A DNA stretch of 64,000 bases from Micromonospora polyrhachis (GTDB taxonomy: Bacteria; Actinomycetota; Actinomycetes; Mycobacteriales; Micromonosporaceae): the NCBI RefSeq assembly GCF_014203835.1, contig NZ_JACHJW010000001.1, forward strand, positions 5,220,501 through 5,284,500, given 5' to 3'. Position numbers and translations under genes: made by a program. The notes beneath the pieces were generated by a model. It saw nothing but the letters and a program-made list of their open reading frames with translations, made no database searches and was not told where the DNA came from. Positions 1 to 7,195 of the stretch are shown here, one piece after another (position 1 is the first letter of the stretch; every line of letters starts with the position of its first letter).

Positions 1-545
1 ACCCAGCGCACCGGACCCTCCGGTAGCCGGGTCGGGGGTGCGGGGATCCACGAGCCGAGGCCGTGGCGGACCACGTCGAAACACTGGTCCAGTTCGGGCC
101 GCAACGGGTTACCGGGGCGAACCAGGAACATCCACCGCCCGGCCGGGGTGACCGCGACCGGGCCATGACCTCGGTCGGGTCGTACACCGTAGGTGAGGCC
201 GGGGTACGGGCGGGCGGCGTCGATCACCCGCCGGCCCAGATATGCGGGGACCTCGATGACGTCGAAGGCGCGTCCGGTGGCGAGGAGCAGGCCGTGGGGC
301 TGGTGTCGCCACCAGGTGGCGACCCGGGTCGGGTCGCTGGTGGCGGCCTGTTCCCAGTTCTCCAGGGCAGGGTGGCAGCCGGTGGTTCGGCAGTCGGCCC
401 GACCGCAGACGAAGCGTTGCCGGGCCAGGCAGGCGCCGGGGGTCACGTCCCAGCCGTGGGCGGCGTAGCGGACCGCGACCCGGCGCAGTCGTACCCGGTC
501 CAACGGTGCCAGTTGGACGAATCGTGATCGGACACTGCCCCACAT
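1..545 (-). CDS. Bifunctional DNA primase/polymerase-domain protein (partial)
   Basis: An open frame on the minus strand starts at an ATG at 545 and runs without a stop off the left edge, giving about 181 N-terminal residues. The protein begins MWGSVRSRFVQLAPLDRV and carries a cysteine-rich stretch (C-x6-C-x4-C-x4-C, ending CRTTGCHPAL), then a region rich in Trp and His (ATWWRHQPHGLLLATG) leading to FDVIEV. This is the pattern of the actinobacterial bifunctional primase/polymerase N-terminal domain, which synthesises and extends primers in plasmids, phages and many chromosomal accessory loci. The gene is divergent from the XRE regulator at 811. A purine-rich GGGGG lies about 13 bases before the ATG. 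The catalytic acidic residues cannot be confirmed because the gene is cut, so the enzymatic activity is inference from family resemblance. Confidence 0.7.
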   Translation of the reverse strand, partial: MWGSVRSRFVQLAPLDRVRLRRVAVRYAAHGWDVTPGACLARQRFVCGRADCRTTGCHPALENWEQAATSDPTRVATWWRHQPHGLLLATGRAFDVIEVPAYLGRRVIDAARPYPGLTYGVRPDRGHGPVAVTPAGRWMFLVRPGNPLRPELDQCFDVVRHGLGSWIPAPPTRLPEGPVRW

Positions 546-810
546 TCTTCGGATGACCCCCTAGATCAGCATCGGCGATGGTCTGGATGTTGACGCCGTT
601 ACCGGTGGCACCCGTGTTCGTTCTTCTGGACAGGTGGCCGGTTGCAACTTGCACGAAAAACTATGAGGTTGGTGCCCGGGGTTGACGTACATACTGTGCG
701 ACCGGGACAGACCGGAAACAACGAACTAACAGAATTAATGACACATCGCGCTCGTAATGCTCGTATCGCCCGACTTGGAGTCGCTGGCGGGGTAAGGGGA
801 GGAACCGGAC

Positions 811-2043
811 GTGGATGAGGTGCCGATAGGCCGCCGCGTGGCGTACTGGCGAGGGCGCCGCAACATGTCGCAGCAGGTCTTTGCCGATCGGCTCGGCAAG
901 TCCAAGAGCTGGGTCGACAAGGTCGAGCGTGGGGTACGGCGCCTGGACAAGTACTCGGTGCTGCACGAGATCGCCGACGTGCTGCGGGTCGACGTCCAAC
1001 TCCTGCTCGGCAAGGACCCGCAGCGTCGTACCGATGCGCTCAACTGCATCGACCAGGTCGAGGTGGAGGCGATCCGCTCGGCCCTGGAACGGTACGAGGC
1101 ACTGCCGGCCTTCTTCGCACCCTTCGCGGAGGTTCCCCCGCTGGACGACGTACGCAAGTCGGTGCGGCACGCCTGGTTGACCCTCCAGTACGCCAGGTAC
1201 GGCGTGCTGACCAGGGCGCTGCCGAAGCTGCTGTGCGATGCGCAAGCCGTCGATGCCGCGTACCGGGGTGGTGACGACGCCGCCCAGGAGGCGGCCCACC
1301 TGCTCGGGCAGGTCTACCAGATCGCCTCCTCGACCCTGCGCAAGCTGGGGGAACACGAACTGGCCTGGCTGGCCGCCGACCGGTCCATGGCGGTCTCGCA
1401 ACGCTCCGGTGACCTGCTGTTGGCCGGCGTGGCCACCTGCCGGGTCGGCAACGCCCTGCTCGCCCTCGGCCGTCCCCGCTCGGCGCTGGAGATCAACGTC
1501 AACTTCGCCAGCCAGCTCGCGCCGAACGGCTGCCGGGCGGCCAGCCCGCAACAGCTCTCGGTGTACGGGATGCTGCTGCTCCAGGGGGCCATGGCGGCGG
1601 CCCGGATCGGCGACAGCGCCAGCGTCCGGGACCTGTTCTTCGGTGCGGAGGAGGCCGCCGGCCTGCTCGGCGCGGACCAGAACCACTACTGGACCAGTTT
1701 CGGTCCGACCAACCTACGACTGCACCAGGCTGCCGCCGCCGTCGAACTGGGTGAGGGCGGGCGGGCGGTGGAGACCGATCGGGAGATTCCCCGGGACCGC
1801 TTCAACGCGTTGCCGCCGGAACGGCGGGCCCACCACCTGCTCGACCTCGCTCGGGGGTACGCGCAGATCGGCGACATGGAACAGGCGGGGACGACCCTGC
1901 TCCGGGGTGACCAGTTGGCCCCGTCGGAGATCCGCTGTCGGCCGATCGCCCACGAATTGATGTCCGACGTCCTGCGTCGCACACGGGGTGCGCCAGCTCA
2001 GCCGATAGCGGAGTTGGCTGAGCACATGGGAGTGGGAATATGA
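811..2043 (+). CDS. XRE-family helix-turn-helix regulator with TPR-like C-terminus
   Basis: A GTG start at 811 follows the ribosome binding site AGGGGAGGAA. The 410-residue product has an N-terminal HTH_3 DNA-binding domain (about residues 8-65; RRNMSQQVFADRLGKSKSWV is the helix-turn-helix) followed by about 330 residues of amphipathic, Ala/Leu-rich helices of the tetratricopeptide type found in this class of large actinobacterial XRE proteins. Such proteins bind DNA through the N-terminus and are thought to sense a ligand or peptide through the helical C-terminus. The gene lies 16 bases ahead of a flavoprotein gene in the same direction, so the two are probably co-transcribed. The target and ligand cannot be read from the sequence. 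Confidence 0.85.
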   Translation: MDEVPIGRRVAYWRGRRNMSQQVFADRLGKSKSWVDKVERGVRRLDKYSVLHEIADVLRVDVQLLLGKDPQRRTDALNCIDQVEVEAIRSALERYEALPAFFAPFAEVPPLDDVRKSVRHAWLTLQYARYGVLTRALPKLLCDAQAVDAAYRGGDDAAQEAAHLLGQVYQIASSTLRKLGEHELAWLAADRSMAVSQRSGDLLLAGVATCRVGNALLALGRPRSALEINVNFASQLAPNGCRAASPQQLSVYGMLLLQGAMAAARIGDSASVRDLFFGAEEAAGLLGADQNHYWTSFGPTNLRLHQAAAAVELGEGGRAVETDREIPRDRFNALPPERRAHHLLDLARGYAQIGDMEQAGTTLLRGDQLAPSEIRCRPIAHELMSDVLRRTRGAPAQPIAELAEHMGVGI

Positions 2044-2059
2044 CCGGGAGACCGGCCGC

Positions 2060-2683
2060 ATGACCGAACGACGTGAGGTTACCGGCCGGCTCGGTGACGA
2101 AGGACAGGTCGACGATGTCAGGGGTTTCCCGCGCGGCGTGCTCTACGTGATCGCGTGTGGTTCACCGCTGGCCCGGGAGGTGGGGCGGCTGGTCGCGCTC
2201 GGCCAGGCGGACGGCTGGGACGTGTGTGTGGTGACGACACCGGACGGCCGCAAGTTCGTGGACGGGCCGGCGCTGGCCCGACAGACCGGCCATCCGGTCC
2301 GGACGACCTACAAGAACCCCGGCGATCCGGACGTGCTGCCGCCCCCGGACGCGATCATCGTCGGTCCGGCAACGGTGAACACCGTCAACAAGTGGGCCGC
2401 CGGGATTACCGACACGCTCGCCCTCGGACTGCTGGTCGAGAGTCAGGGCAAGGGGCTGCCGATCGTCGCGATGCCCTTCACCAACGCCGCGATGGCCGGA
2501 CACCCGGCCTTCCAGGCCGGACTGGCCCGGCTGCGTGCCTGGGACGTGACGGTGCTCTTCGGGGACGACATCCTGCCTCCGCACGCACCGGGGACGGGCG
2601 AGGCTCTGCTTTCCCGGTTTCCGTGGCACCTCGCCCTGGATGCTCTGCGGATCCGGGTACCCGTCACCAGCGGTCCGGGCTGA
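2060..2683 (+). CDS. Flavoprotein (CoaC/Dfp-like)
   Basis: A 207-residue protein with a Rossmann-like flavoprotein fold: the strand LYVIACGSPLAREVGRLV at residues 28-45, a central segment with Asn and Thr (ATVNTVNKWAAGITDTLALG) and a conserved AMPFTNAAMAGHPAF stretch near residue 140. These match the flavoprotein family that includes phosphopantothenoylcysteine decarboxylase and related FMN-binding decarboxylases. It is not the pathway enzyme CoaBC, being half its size and lacking the CoaB domain. It sits directly behind the XRE regulator, a pairing seen often in this group of actinobacteria. An FMN-dependent decarboxylation or oxidation is inferred; the substrate is unknown. Confidence 0.75.
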   Translation: MTERREVTGRLGDEGQVDDVRGFPRGVLYVIACGSPLAREVGRLVALGQADGWDVCVVTTPDGRKFVDGPALARQTGHPVRTTYKNPGDPDVLPPPDAIIVGPATVNTVNKWAAGITDTLALGLLVESQGKGLPIVAMPFTNAAMAGHPAFQAGLARLRAWDVTVLFGDDILPPHAPGTGEALLSRFPWHLALDALRIRVPVTSGPG

Positions 2684-2733
2684 TCAGTGGCCTCTGCCGC
2701 GGTGGTCGCCGAACCGGTGGGCTGGTCCGGCGA

Positions 2734-2913
2734 CCACCCGGCCTGCTTCATCCACCCGGCCTGCTTCATCCACCCGGCCTGCTTCATCCACCCGGCCTGC
2801 TTCATCCACCCGGCCTGCTTCATCCACCCGGCCTGCTTCATCCACCCGGTCTGCGGCGCCCACCCGGCCTGCTTCATCCACCCGGCCTGCTTCATCCACC
2901 CGGCCTGCGGCGA
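2734..2913 (+). repeat. Ten tandem copies of an 18-bp unit
   Basis: The unit CCACCCGGCCTGCTTCAT is repeated ten times head to tail without spacers. Copy 7 (2842-2859) and copy 10 (2896-2913) are variants ending in GCGGCGC/GCGGCGA. Because 18 is a multiple of three every frame stays open, producing spurious long reading frames on both strands. The array lies between the flavoprotein stop and the nif3 start. Confidence 0.95.
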
Positions 2914-2990
2914 CCAGCGATGGCGGGTACGGGCCGGATTGTCGAACCGGCGGGACCGACACCGGTGTCCCGCCGGTAAGCTGGGCCGTC

Positions 2991-3872
2991 GTGAGCACAA
3001 CTGGATCCCGTACGGTGCGCGTGGCCGATGTCGTGACACTGCTCGATCGTCGCTATCCGCCCGCCTGGGCCGAACACTGGGACCGGGTGGGGCTGGTGCT
3101 CGGCGAACCGTCCGCTCCGGTGCGTCGGGTGGCCTGTGTCGTGGACTGCGTACCGGAGACGGTATCCGAGGCGCTCGCCGCCGGGGCTGACATGATCGTG
3201 GCCCACCATCCGTTGCTGCTGCGGGGCGTGTCGTCGGTGGCGCCGACCACGTACAAGGGCCGGATCATCCACCAACTGATCAAGAACGACGTGGCGCTCT
3301 ACGTCGCCCACACCAACGCCGACGTGGCCAATCCCGGGGTCTCCGACGCGCTCGCCGTACGGCTCGGCCTGACCGACCTGCGTCCGCTGCACCCGTCTGC
3401 TCCCGGCAGCCCGTCCGAGGGGCAGGGGCGGGGCCTGGGGCGGATCGGCCGGCTACCGCAGCCGATGACCCTGGCCGAGTTCACCCAGCACACCGGCCAG
3501 GCATTGCCCGCCACCAGCTGGGGGGTACGCGCGGCCGGTGACTCGAACCGGATGGTCAGCACGGTCGCGGTCAGCGGCGGGGCGGGCGAATCGTTCCTGT
3601 CCGACGCCATCAGCGCCGGGGTGGACGTCTACCTCACCGCCGACCTGCGGCACCACATCGCCAGCGAGCACATCGCCGACGGCGGCCCGGCCCTGCTGGA
3701 CGCCGCCCACTGGGCGACCGAACGGCCGTGGCTTGACGAACTCTCCGCCCACCTGCGGGACAGCCTGGGCGTGCCGACACTGGTGTCCGACCTGGACACC
3801 GACCCGTGGACGGTGCATGTCGCACCGCTCGCATCCCCCGAGGACACCATGAACAAGGAGCCCCGCCTGTGA
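2991..3872 (+). CDS. Nif3-like dinuclear metal center protein
   Basis: The reading frame is open far upstream through the 18-bp repeat, but the GTG at 2991 (VSTTGSRTVRVADVVTLLDR) is chosen because homology to Nif3/YbgI proteins begins there. The 293-residue product has the metal-site motif MIVAHHPLLLRG near residue 64, VAHTNAD near residue 105, and the C-terminal VYLTADLRHH and LLDAAHWATE motifs that complete a dinuclear metal centre. The family is widespread and its physiological role is unsettled. It is the first gene of a three-gene operon: its stop overlaps the next GTG by four bases (GTGA at 3869-3872). M. tuberculosis has the same order (Rv2230c, Rv2229c, Rv2228c). Confidence 0.9.
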   Translation: MSTTGSRTVRVADVVTLLDRRYPPAWAEHWDRVGLVLGEPSAPVRRVACVVDCVPETVSEALAAGADMIVAHHPLLLRGVSSVAPTTYKGRIIHQLIKNDVALYVAHTNADVANPGVSDALAVRLGLTDLRPLHPSAPGSPSEGQGRGLGRIGRLPQPMTLAEFTQHTGQALPATSWGVRAAGDSNRMVSTVAVSGGAGESFLSDAISAGVDVYLTADLRHHIASEHIADGGPALLDAAHWATERPWLDELSAHLRDSLGVPTLVSDLDTDPWTVHVAPLASPEDTMNKEPRL

Positions 3873-4609
3873 AGGCCGACCCCAAGGACCAGCGCCGTCT
3901 ACTCGACCTGCAGGCGGTGGACACCGCCCTGGCCCAGCTCGCCCACCGTCGCCGTACGCTGCCCGAACACGCGGAACTACACGCGCTGGCCCGGGAGCTG
4001 TCCGCGCTGGAGGACGAGCGGGTTCGCGCCCAGGTGGCCGTGGACGACCTGGACCGGGACATCAGTCGGCTGGAGAAGGACATCGAGCAGGTGCGGGTCC
4101 GCAAGGACCGGGACCAGGCGCGGCTGACGATGGGCACCGGCCCGGCCCGGGAACTGGAGGCGTTGCAGCACGAAATGGTCTCGCTCAACCGGCGGCAGAC
4201 CGAGCTGGAGGATGCCGAGCTGGAGCTGATGGAGCAGCGGGAGACCGCCCAGGGCGTACTGGACGGGGTCGAGGCCCGGCTGAACGATGCTCGGAAGCGG
4301 CGTACGGCGGTCGAGGAGCGTCGGGACCAGACGCTGGCCGAGATCGCCAAGGAGGAGCAGTTCAAGACCAGTGCCCGGCAGCCGCTCGCGGATGACCTGC
4401 CGGCCGACCTGGTGGCGCTCTACGACAAGATCCGGGAATCCTCGGGTGGGCTCGCCGCGGCGCTGCTCACCGCCGGTCGGTGCGGCGGTTGCCGGCTGGA
4501 GTTCTCGGGCATGGACCGGGCCCGGATCAAGGCGACCGCCCCGGACGAGGTGGTGCGCTGCGAGGAGTGCCGGCGCATCATGGTCCGGACCAACGAGTCG
4601 GGACTGTGA
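3869..4609 (+). CDS. C4-type zinc ribbon / coiled-coil protein (DUF164 family)
   Basis: A GTG start at 3869 overlaps the nif3 stop. The 246-residue product is mostly a long charged coiled coil (residues about 10-175, heptads rich in Leu, Glu and Arg), then a zinc ribbon near the C-terminus with the cysteine pairs CGGC and CEEC (GRCGGCRLEFSGMDRARIK, then VRCEECRRIMV). This matches the actinobacterial zf-RING_7 family (Rv2229c type). It may act as a nucleic-acid-associated or scaffolding protein; no enzymatic motif is visible. Its stop overlaps the start of the RNase HI gene (GTGA at 4606-4609), which indicates translational coupling. Confidence 0.9.
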   Translation: MKADPKDQRRLLDLQAVDTALAQLAHRRRTLPEHAELHALARELSALEDERVRAQVAVDDLDRDISRLEKDIEQVRVRKDRDQARLTMGTGPARELEALQHEMVSLNRRQTELEDAELELMEQRETAQGVLDGVEARLNDARKRRTAVEERRDQTLAEIAKEEQFKTSARQPLADDLPADLVALYDKIRESSGGLAAALLTAGRCGGCRLEFSGMDRARIKATAPDEVVRCEECRRIMVRTNESGL

Positions 4610-5829
4610 GCCGACTCCGGGTAGTCATCGAGGCGGACGGCGGCGCGCGGGGCAACCCCGGGCCCGCCGGCTACGGTGCGGTGGTCCGGGACGCGGATAC
4701 CGGCGAGGTGCTGGCCGAACGCTCCGAGTCGATCGGGACCGCCACCAACAACGTGGCGGAATACCGTGGGCTGATCGCCGGCCTGGAGGCCGCGCACGAG
4801 GTGGGCGCGACCGAGGTGGACGCCCGGATGGACTCCAAGCTGGTCGTCGAGCAGATGTCCGGCCGTTGGCAGATCAAGAATGCCGGGCTACGGCCACTCG
4901 CGGCGCAGGCGGCCGGTCTGGTCCACCGGTTCGAGTCGGTGACCTTCGGTTGGATTCCACGCGAACGCAACCGGCACGCCGACGCGCTGGCCAATGCCGC
5001 AATGGACCTGGCAGCGGGGAAGCCACCGAAGCCCACCCCGGCTGCGCCCACGCCGACCCCGGCTGCGGAACCTACGCCTACGGCCGTCGAGCCGGAGCCG
5101 GCGTTGGCGTTGGCCGGACCGGATGCCACCGCCCGGGCCCGGGAGCACGAGGTCGCCGCCCAGGCGTCGACGGCGCGTACCTCCTGGGAACCGCGACCGG
5201 CCGCGACCGCGACCCGGCTGGTGCTGGTCCGGCACGGTGCGACGGAACGGACCGTGCAGAAGCGCTACTCCGGTCGGGGTGACGTGCCGCTGTCGGACCG
5301 GGGGACGGCCCAGGCGCGGGCGACGGCCGGGCGCGTGCTTGCCCTGGCCCCATCGGTCGCGGCCGTGGTCAGCTCACCCCTGTCCCGGTGTACGACCACC
5401 GCCGAGGAGGTCGCCCGTGCGCTCGGGGGTGCCCCGGTGGTCACCGAGGCGGACCTCGTGGAGTGCGACTTCGGCGCGTGGGAGGGGCACACCTTCGCCG
5501 AGGTGCGGGACCGCTGGCCCGAGGAGATGGACGCCTGGCTGGCCTCGCCGACCGTCGCGCCGCCCGGCGGGGAGTCGTTCGTCCAGGTCACCACCCGGGT
5601 ACGCCGGGCCGTGGCGGCGCTGCTGGCGACGTACCCGGGGGAGACCGTGGTGGTGGTCTCGCACGTCTCCCCGCTGAAGATCATGCTGCGGGACGCGCTC
5701 GCGGCGGGCGACGCGTTCCTGCACCGGCTCTACCTCGACCCGGCCGGGGTGTCCGTCCTGGACGTCTGGCCGGACGGCGGGATCGCCGTCCGGACCATCA
5801 ACGACACCGCGCACCTGAGCGGTATCTGA
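4606..5829 (+). CDS. Bifunctional RNase HI / phosphoglycerate-mutase-like phosphatase
   Basis: A two-domain protein of 407 residues starting at GTG 4606. The N-terminal 135 residues are RNase HI, with acidic catalytic residues visible in IEADGGARGNPG, NNVAEYRGL, RMDSKLVVEQ and RNRHADALANAAMD. A Pro/Ala-rich linker (about 140-200) joins a histidine-phosphatase domain with the phospho-His motif LVLVRHGATERTV and the second histidine in VVVVSHVSPLK. The M. tuberculosis homologue Rv2228c has both RNase HI and alpha-ribazole phosphatase (CobC) activity, so removal of RNA from RNA-DNA hybrids plus a cobalamin-related phosphatase role is likely. It is the last gene of the operon and is followed by a strong hairpin. 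Confidence 0.92.
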   Translation: MSRLRVVIEADGGARGNPGPAGYGAVVRDADTGEVLAERSESIGTATNNVAEYRGLIAGLEAAHEVGATEVDARMDSKLVVEQMSGRWQIKNAGLRPLAAQAAGLVHRFESVTFGWIPRERNRHADALANAAMDLAAGKPPKPTPAAPTPTPAAEPTPTAVEPEPALALAGPDATARAREHEVAAQASTARTSWEPRPAATATRLVLVRHGATERTVQKRYSGRGDVPLSDRGTAQARATAGRVLALAPSVAAVVSSPLSRCTTTAEEVARALGGAPVVTEADLVECDFGAWEGHTFAEVRDRWPEEMDAWLASPTVAPPGGESFVQVTTRVRRAVAALLATYPGETVVVVSHVSPLKIMLRDALAAGDAFLHRLYLDPAGVSVLDVWPDGGIAVRTINDTAHLSGI

Positions 5830-5851
5830 CCCACACCTGTCCGACGTCTGA

Positions 5852-5892
5852 ACGGCTTCCTCGCCAGTGCGCCGCTCAGGCGAGGAAGCCGT
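5852..5892. terminator. Bidirectional terminator hairpin
   Basis: Perfect 14-base arms ACGGCTTCCTCGCC (5852-5865) and GGCGAGGAAGCCGT (5879-5892) lie between the convergent RNase HI and hydrolase genes. The right arm overlaps the last codons of the hydrolase. Confidence 0.85.
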
Positions 5893-6730
5893 GTACGGCG
5901 TGGGTGAAGGCGGCAGGGTCGTCCAGCCAGGGGAAATGGCCGCCGCCCGGCAGCACCGTTACCTCGGCCGCCGGGAACAGATCGGCGAGCAGTTGTGCGG
6001 CGGCCGGCGTCGGTGACGTGTCGAGTTCCCCGGCGACGATCAGGACCGGTGCGTCGAGTTTGGCCAGCCCGGCCCGGACGGCGGCCACGTCCGGCTCGAA
6101 GTCGGCGTAGAAGCCGTCGGCGGCAGCATCCGAACGCTGGCTCGGCTCGTTTTCGCTGTGCGTGCGGGCCCGCTCGTCCCACCGGCCGTACGAGAACGGT
6201 GCGGTGGCCGCCCGTAGTGGGGCGATCTCCTCCGCTCCGGCACCCCGGGCCGCCGCGTTCCGCCAGTCGTTGAACGCCGTGCTCGCCGCCTCGAACCACC
6301 ACTCGCCGGAGCGGGCGTTGGCTGCCTCCAGGAAACCGACCGCGTCGACGCCGACGGACCTCAGTCCCGGGGTGACCAGCACGAGCTTGGCCAGTCGTTC
6401 GGGAAACCGGGCGGCGTAGAGTTCCGCGACGTTGCCCCCGGCCGAGTGCCCCAGCAGTTCCATACGGTCCAGGCCCAGGTGGACACGGAGCGCCTCCACG
6501 TCGTCGACGATCCGGTCGCAGCGGTAGGTCGCCGGATCGTCCGGCACCGCCGAGCCGCCGGTGCCCCGGTTGTCCAACACGATCAGGGTTCGGTACGCGC
6601 TCAGCCCACCCAGGTCCTCCAGGTAGGCGCCGGCTCGCCCCGGTCCGCCCGGTACGCAGACCAGCGCCGGCCCGGAGCCGAGCACCCGGTACGTGAGTTC
6701 GGTGCCGTCGTACGACGAGAAGCTTGGCAT
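5876..6730 (-). CDS. Alpha/beta hydrolase (proline iminopeptidase-like)
   Basis: The ATG at 6730 (MPSFSSYDGTELTYRVLG) is preferred over an upstream ATG at 6826, because family similarity starts here. The 284-residue product has the oxyanion strand LVCVPGGPG, the nucleophile elbow LLGHSAGGN, a likely catalytic Asp in VAGELDTSP and the histidine in LPGGGHFPWLDD. The HGGPG-like motif places it near the S33 proline iminopeptidase group, but the substrate cannot be assigned. The gene stands alone, convergent with the nif3 operon and divergent from DUF3311. Confidence 0.85.
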   Translation of the reverse strand: MPSFSSYDGTELTYRVLGSGPALVCVPGGPGRAGAYLEDLGGLSAYRTLIVLDNRGTGGSAVPDDPATYRCDRIVDDVEALRVHLGLDRMELLGHSAGGNVAELYAARFPERLAKLVLVTPGLRSVGVDAVGFLEAANARSGEWWFEAASTAFNDWRNAAARGAGAEEIAPLRAATAPFSYGRWDERARTHSENEPSQRSDAAADGFYADFEPDVAAVRAGLAKLDAPVLIVAGELDTSPTPAAAQLLADLFPAAEVTVLPGGGHFPWLDDPAAFTHAVHGFLA

Positions 6731-6772
6731 CGGACCAGGATCGCAGCCGGCAGCGTGACGATCAATGGGCAT

Positions 6773-6808
6773 CTCGGGACCGGCAATGCGATCGATGCCG
6801 GTCCCGAG
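6773..6808. promoter_or_regulatory. 13-bp inverted repeat in a divergent promoter region
   Basis: Perfect arms CTCGGGACCGGCA (6773-6785) and TGCCGGTCCCGAG (6796-6808) with a 10-base loop. It lies 43 bases upstream of the hydrolase start and about 145 bases upstream of DUF3311. It may be an operator or a leader hairpin. Confidence 0.5.
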
Positions 6809-6883
6809 GCGGTGTATCACGATCAATGCCTGCCGCTCGGCGCAGATCGTTCGCCGTTCGGCGCACCATCACTCGCAGTCAGC

Positions 6884-6897
6884 GTGACCTGGGTCAC
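6884..6897. promoter_or_regulatory. CRP-type operator (GTGA-N6-TCAC)
   Basis: The palindrome GTGACCTGGGTCAC fits the GTGA-N6-TCAC consensus of the CRP/GlxR family. It is centred about 62 bases before the DUF3311 start, a sensible place for cAMP-receptor-type control of an organic-acid transporter. Functional binding is inference. Confidence 0.55.
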
Positions 6898-6952
6898 CAA
6901 ATCGATAGCGTTCCGCCGTCGCCTGCCCGCTACGTCCCCGGAGGTGTGACAG

Positions 6953-7189
6953 ATGGCTGCCCCGGAACCGGAAGCCCCGCCACCCGTGGTCTATCGGGCC
7001 AAGGACAAGAGCCCATGGAACTGGCTGCTCTTCCTGCCGATCGTGGTGCCGCTGATCCCGCTGCTGTTCAACCTGGACGCCCCCCGCCTGTTCGGCTTTC
7101 CGGCGTTCTACTGGCTGCAACTGGCCTTCATCCTGCTCGGGGTCAGCACGACCACGGTCGTCTACCAGTTGACGAAGAAGCGGCGGTGA
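6953..7189 (+). CDS. DUF3311 small membrane protein
   Basis: A 78-residue protein with two hydrophobic segments (WNWLLFLPIVVPLIPLLF and FYWLQLAFILLGVSTTTVVY) and a basic tail LTKKRR. The ATG follows GGAGGTGTGAC. DUF3311 proteins are found next to sodium:solute symporters and probably act as a small partner subunit. The symporter gene begins 6 bases after this stop, so the two form an operon. Confidence 0.9.
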   Translation: MAAPEPEAPPPVVYRAKDKSPWNWLLFLPIVVPLIPLLFNLDAPRLFGFPAFYWLQLAFILLGVSTTTVVYQLTKKRR

Positions 7190-7195
7190 TCCCGG

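Noticed and set aside
109-654. A 181-codon minus-strand frame near the left edge
   Set aside because: It overlaps the primase-polymerase frame in another register and is Arg/Pro-rich; the real frame is the one starting at 545.
2443-3039. Frames containing (KQAGWM)n or (HPACFI)n
   Set aside because: They are translations of the 18-bp tandem repeat, open in every frame; no start signal or conservation is visible.
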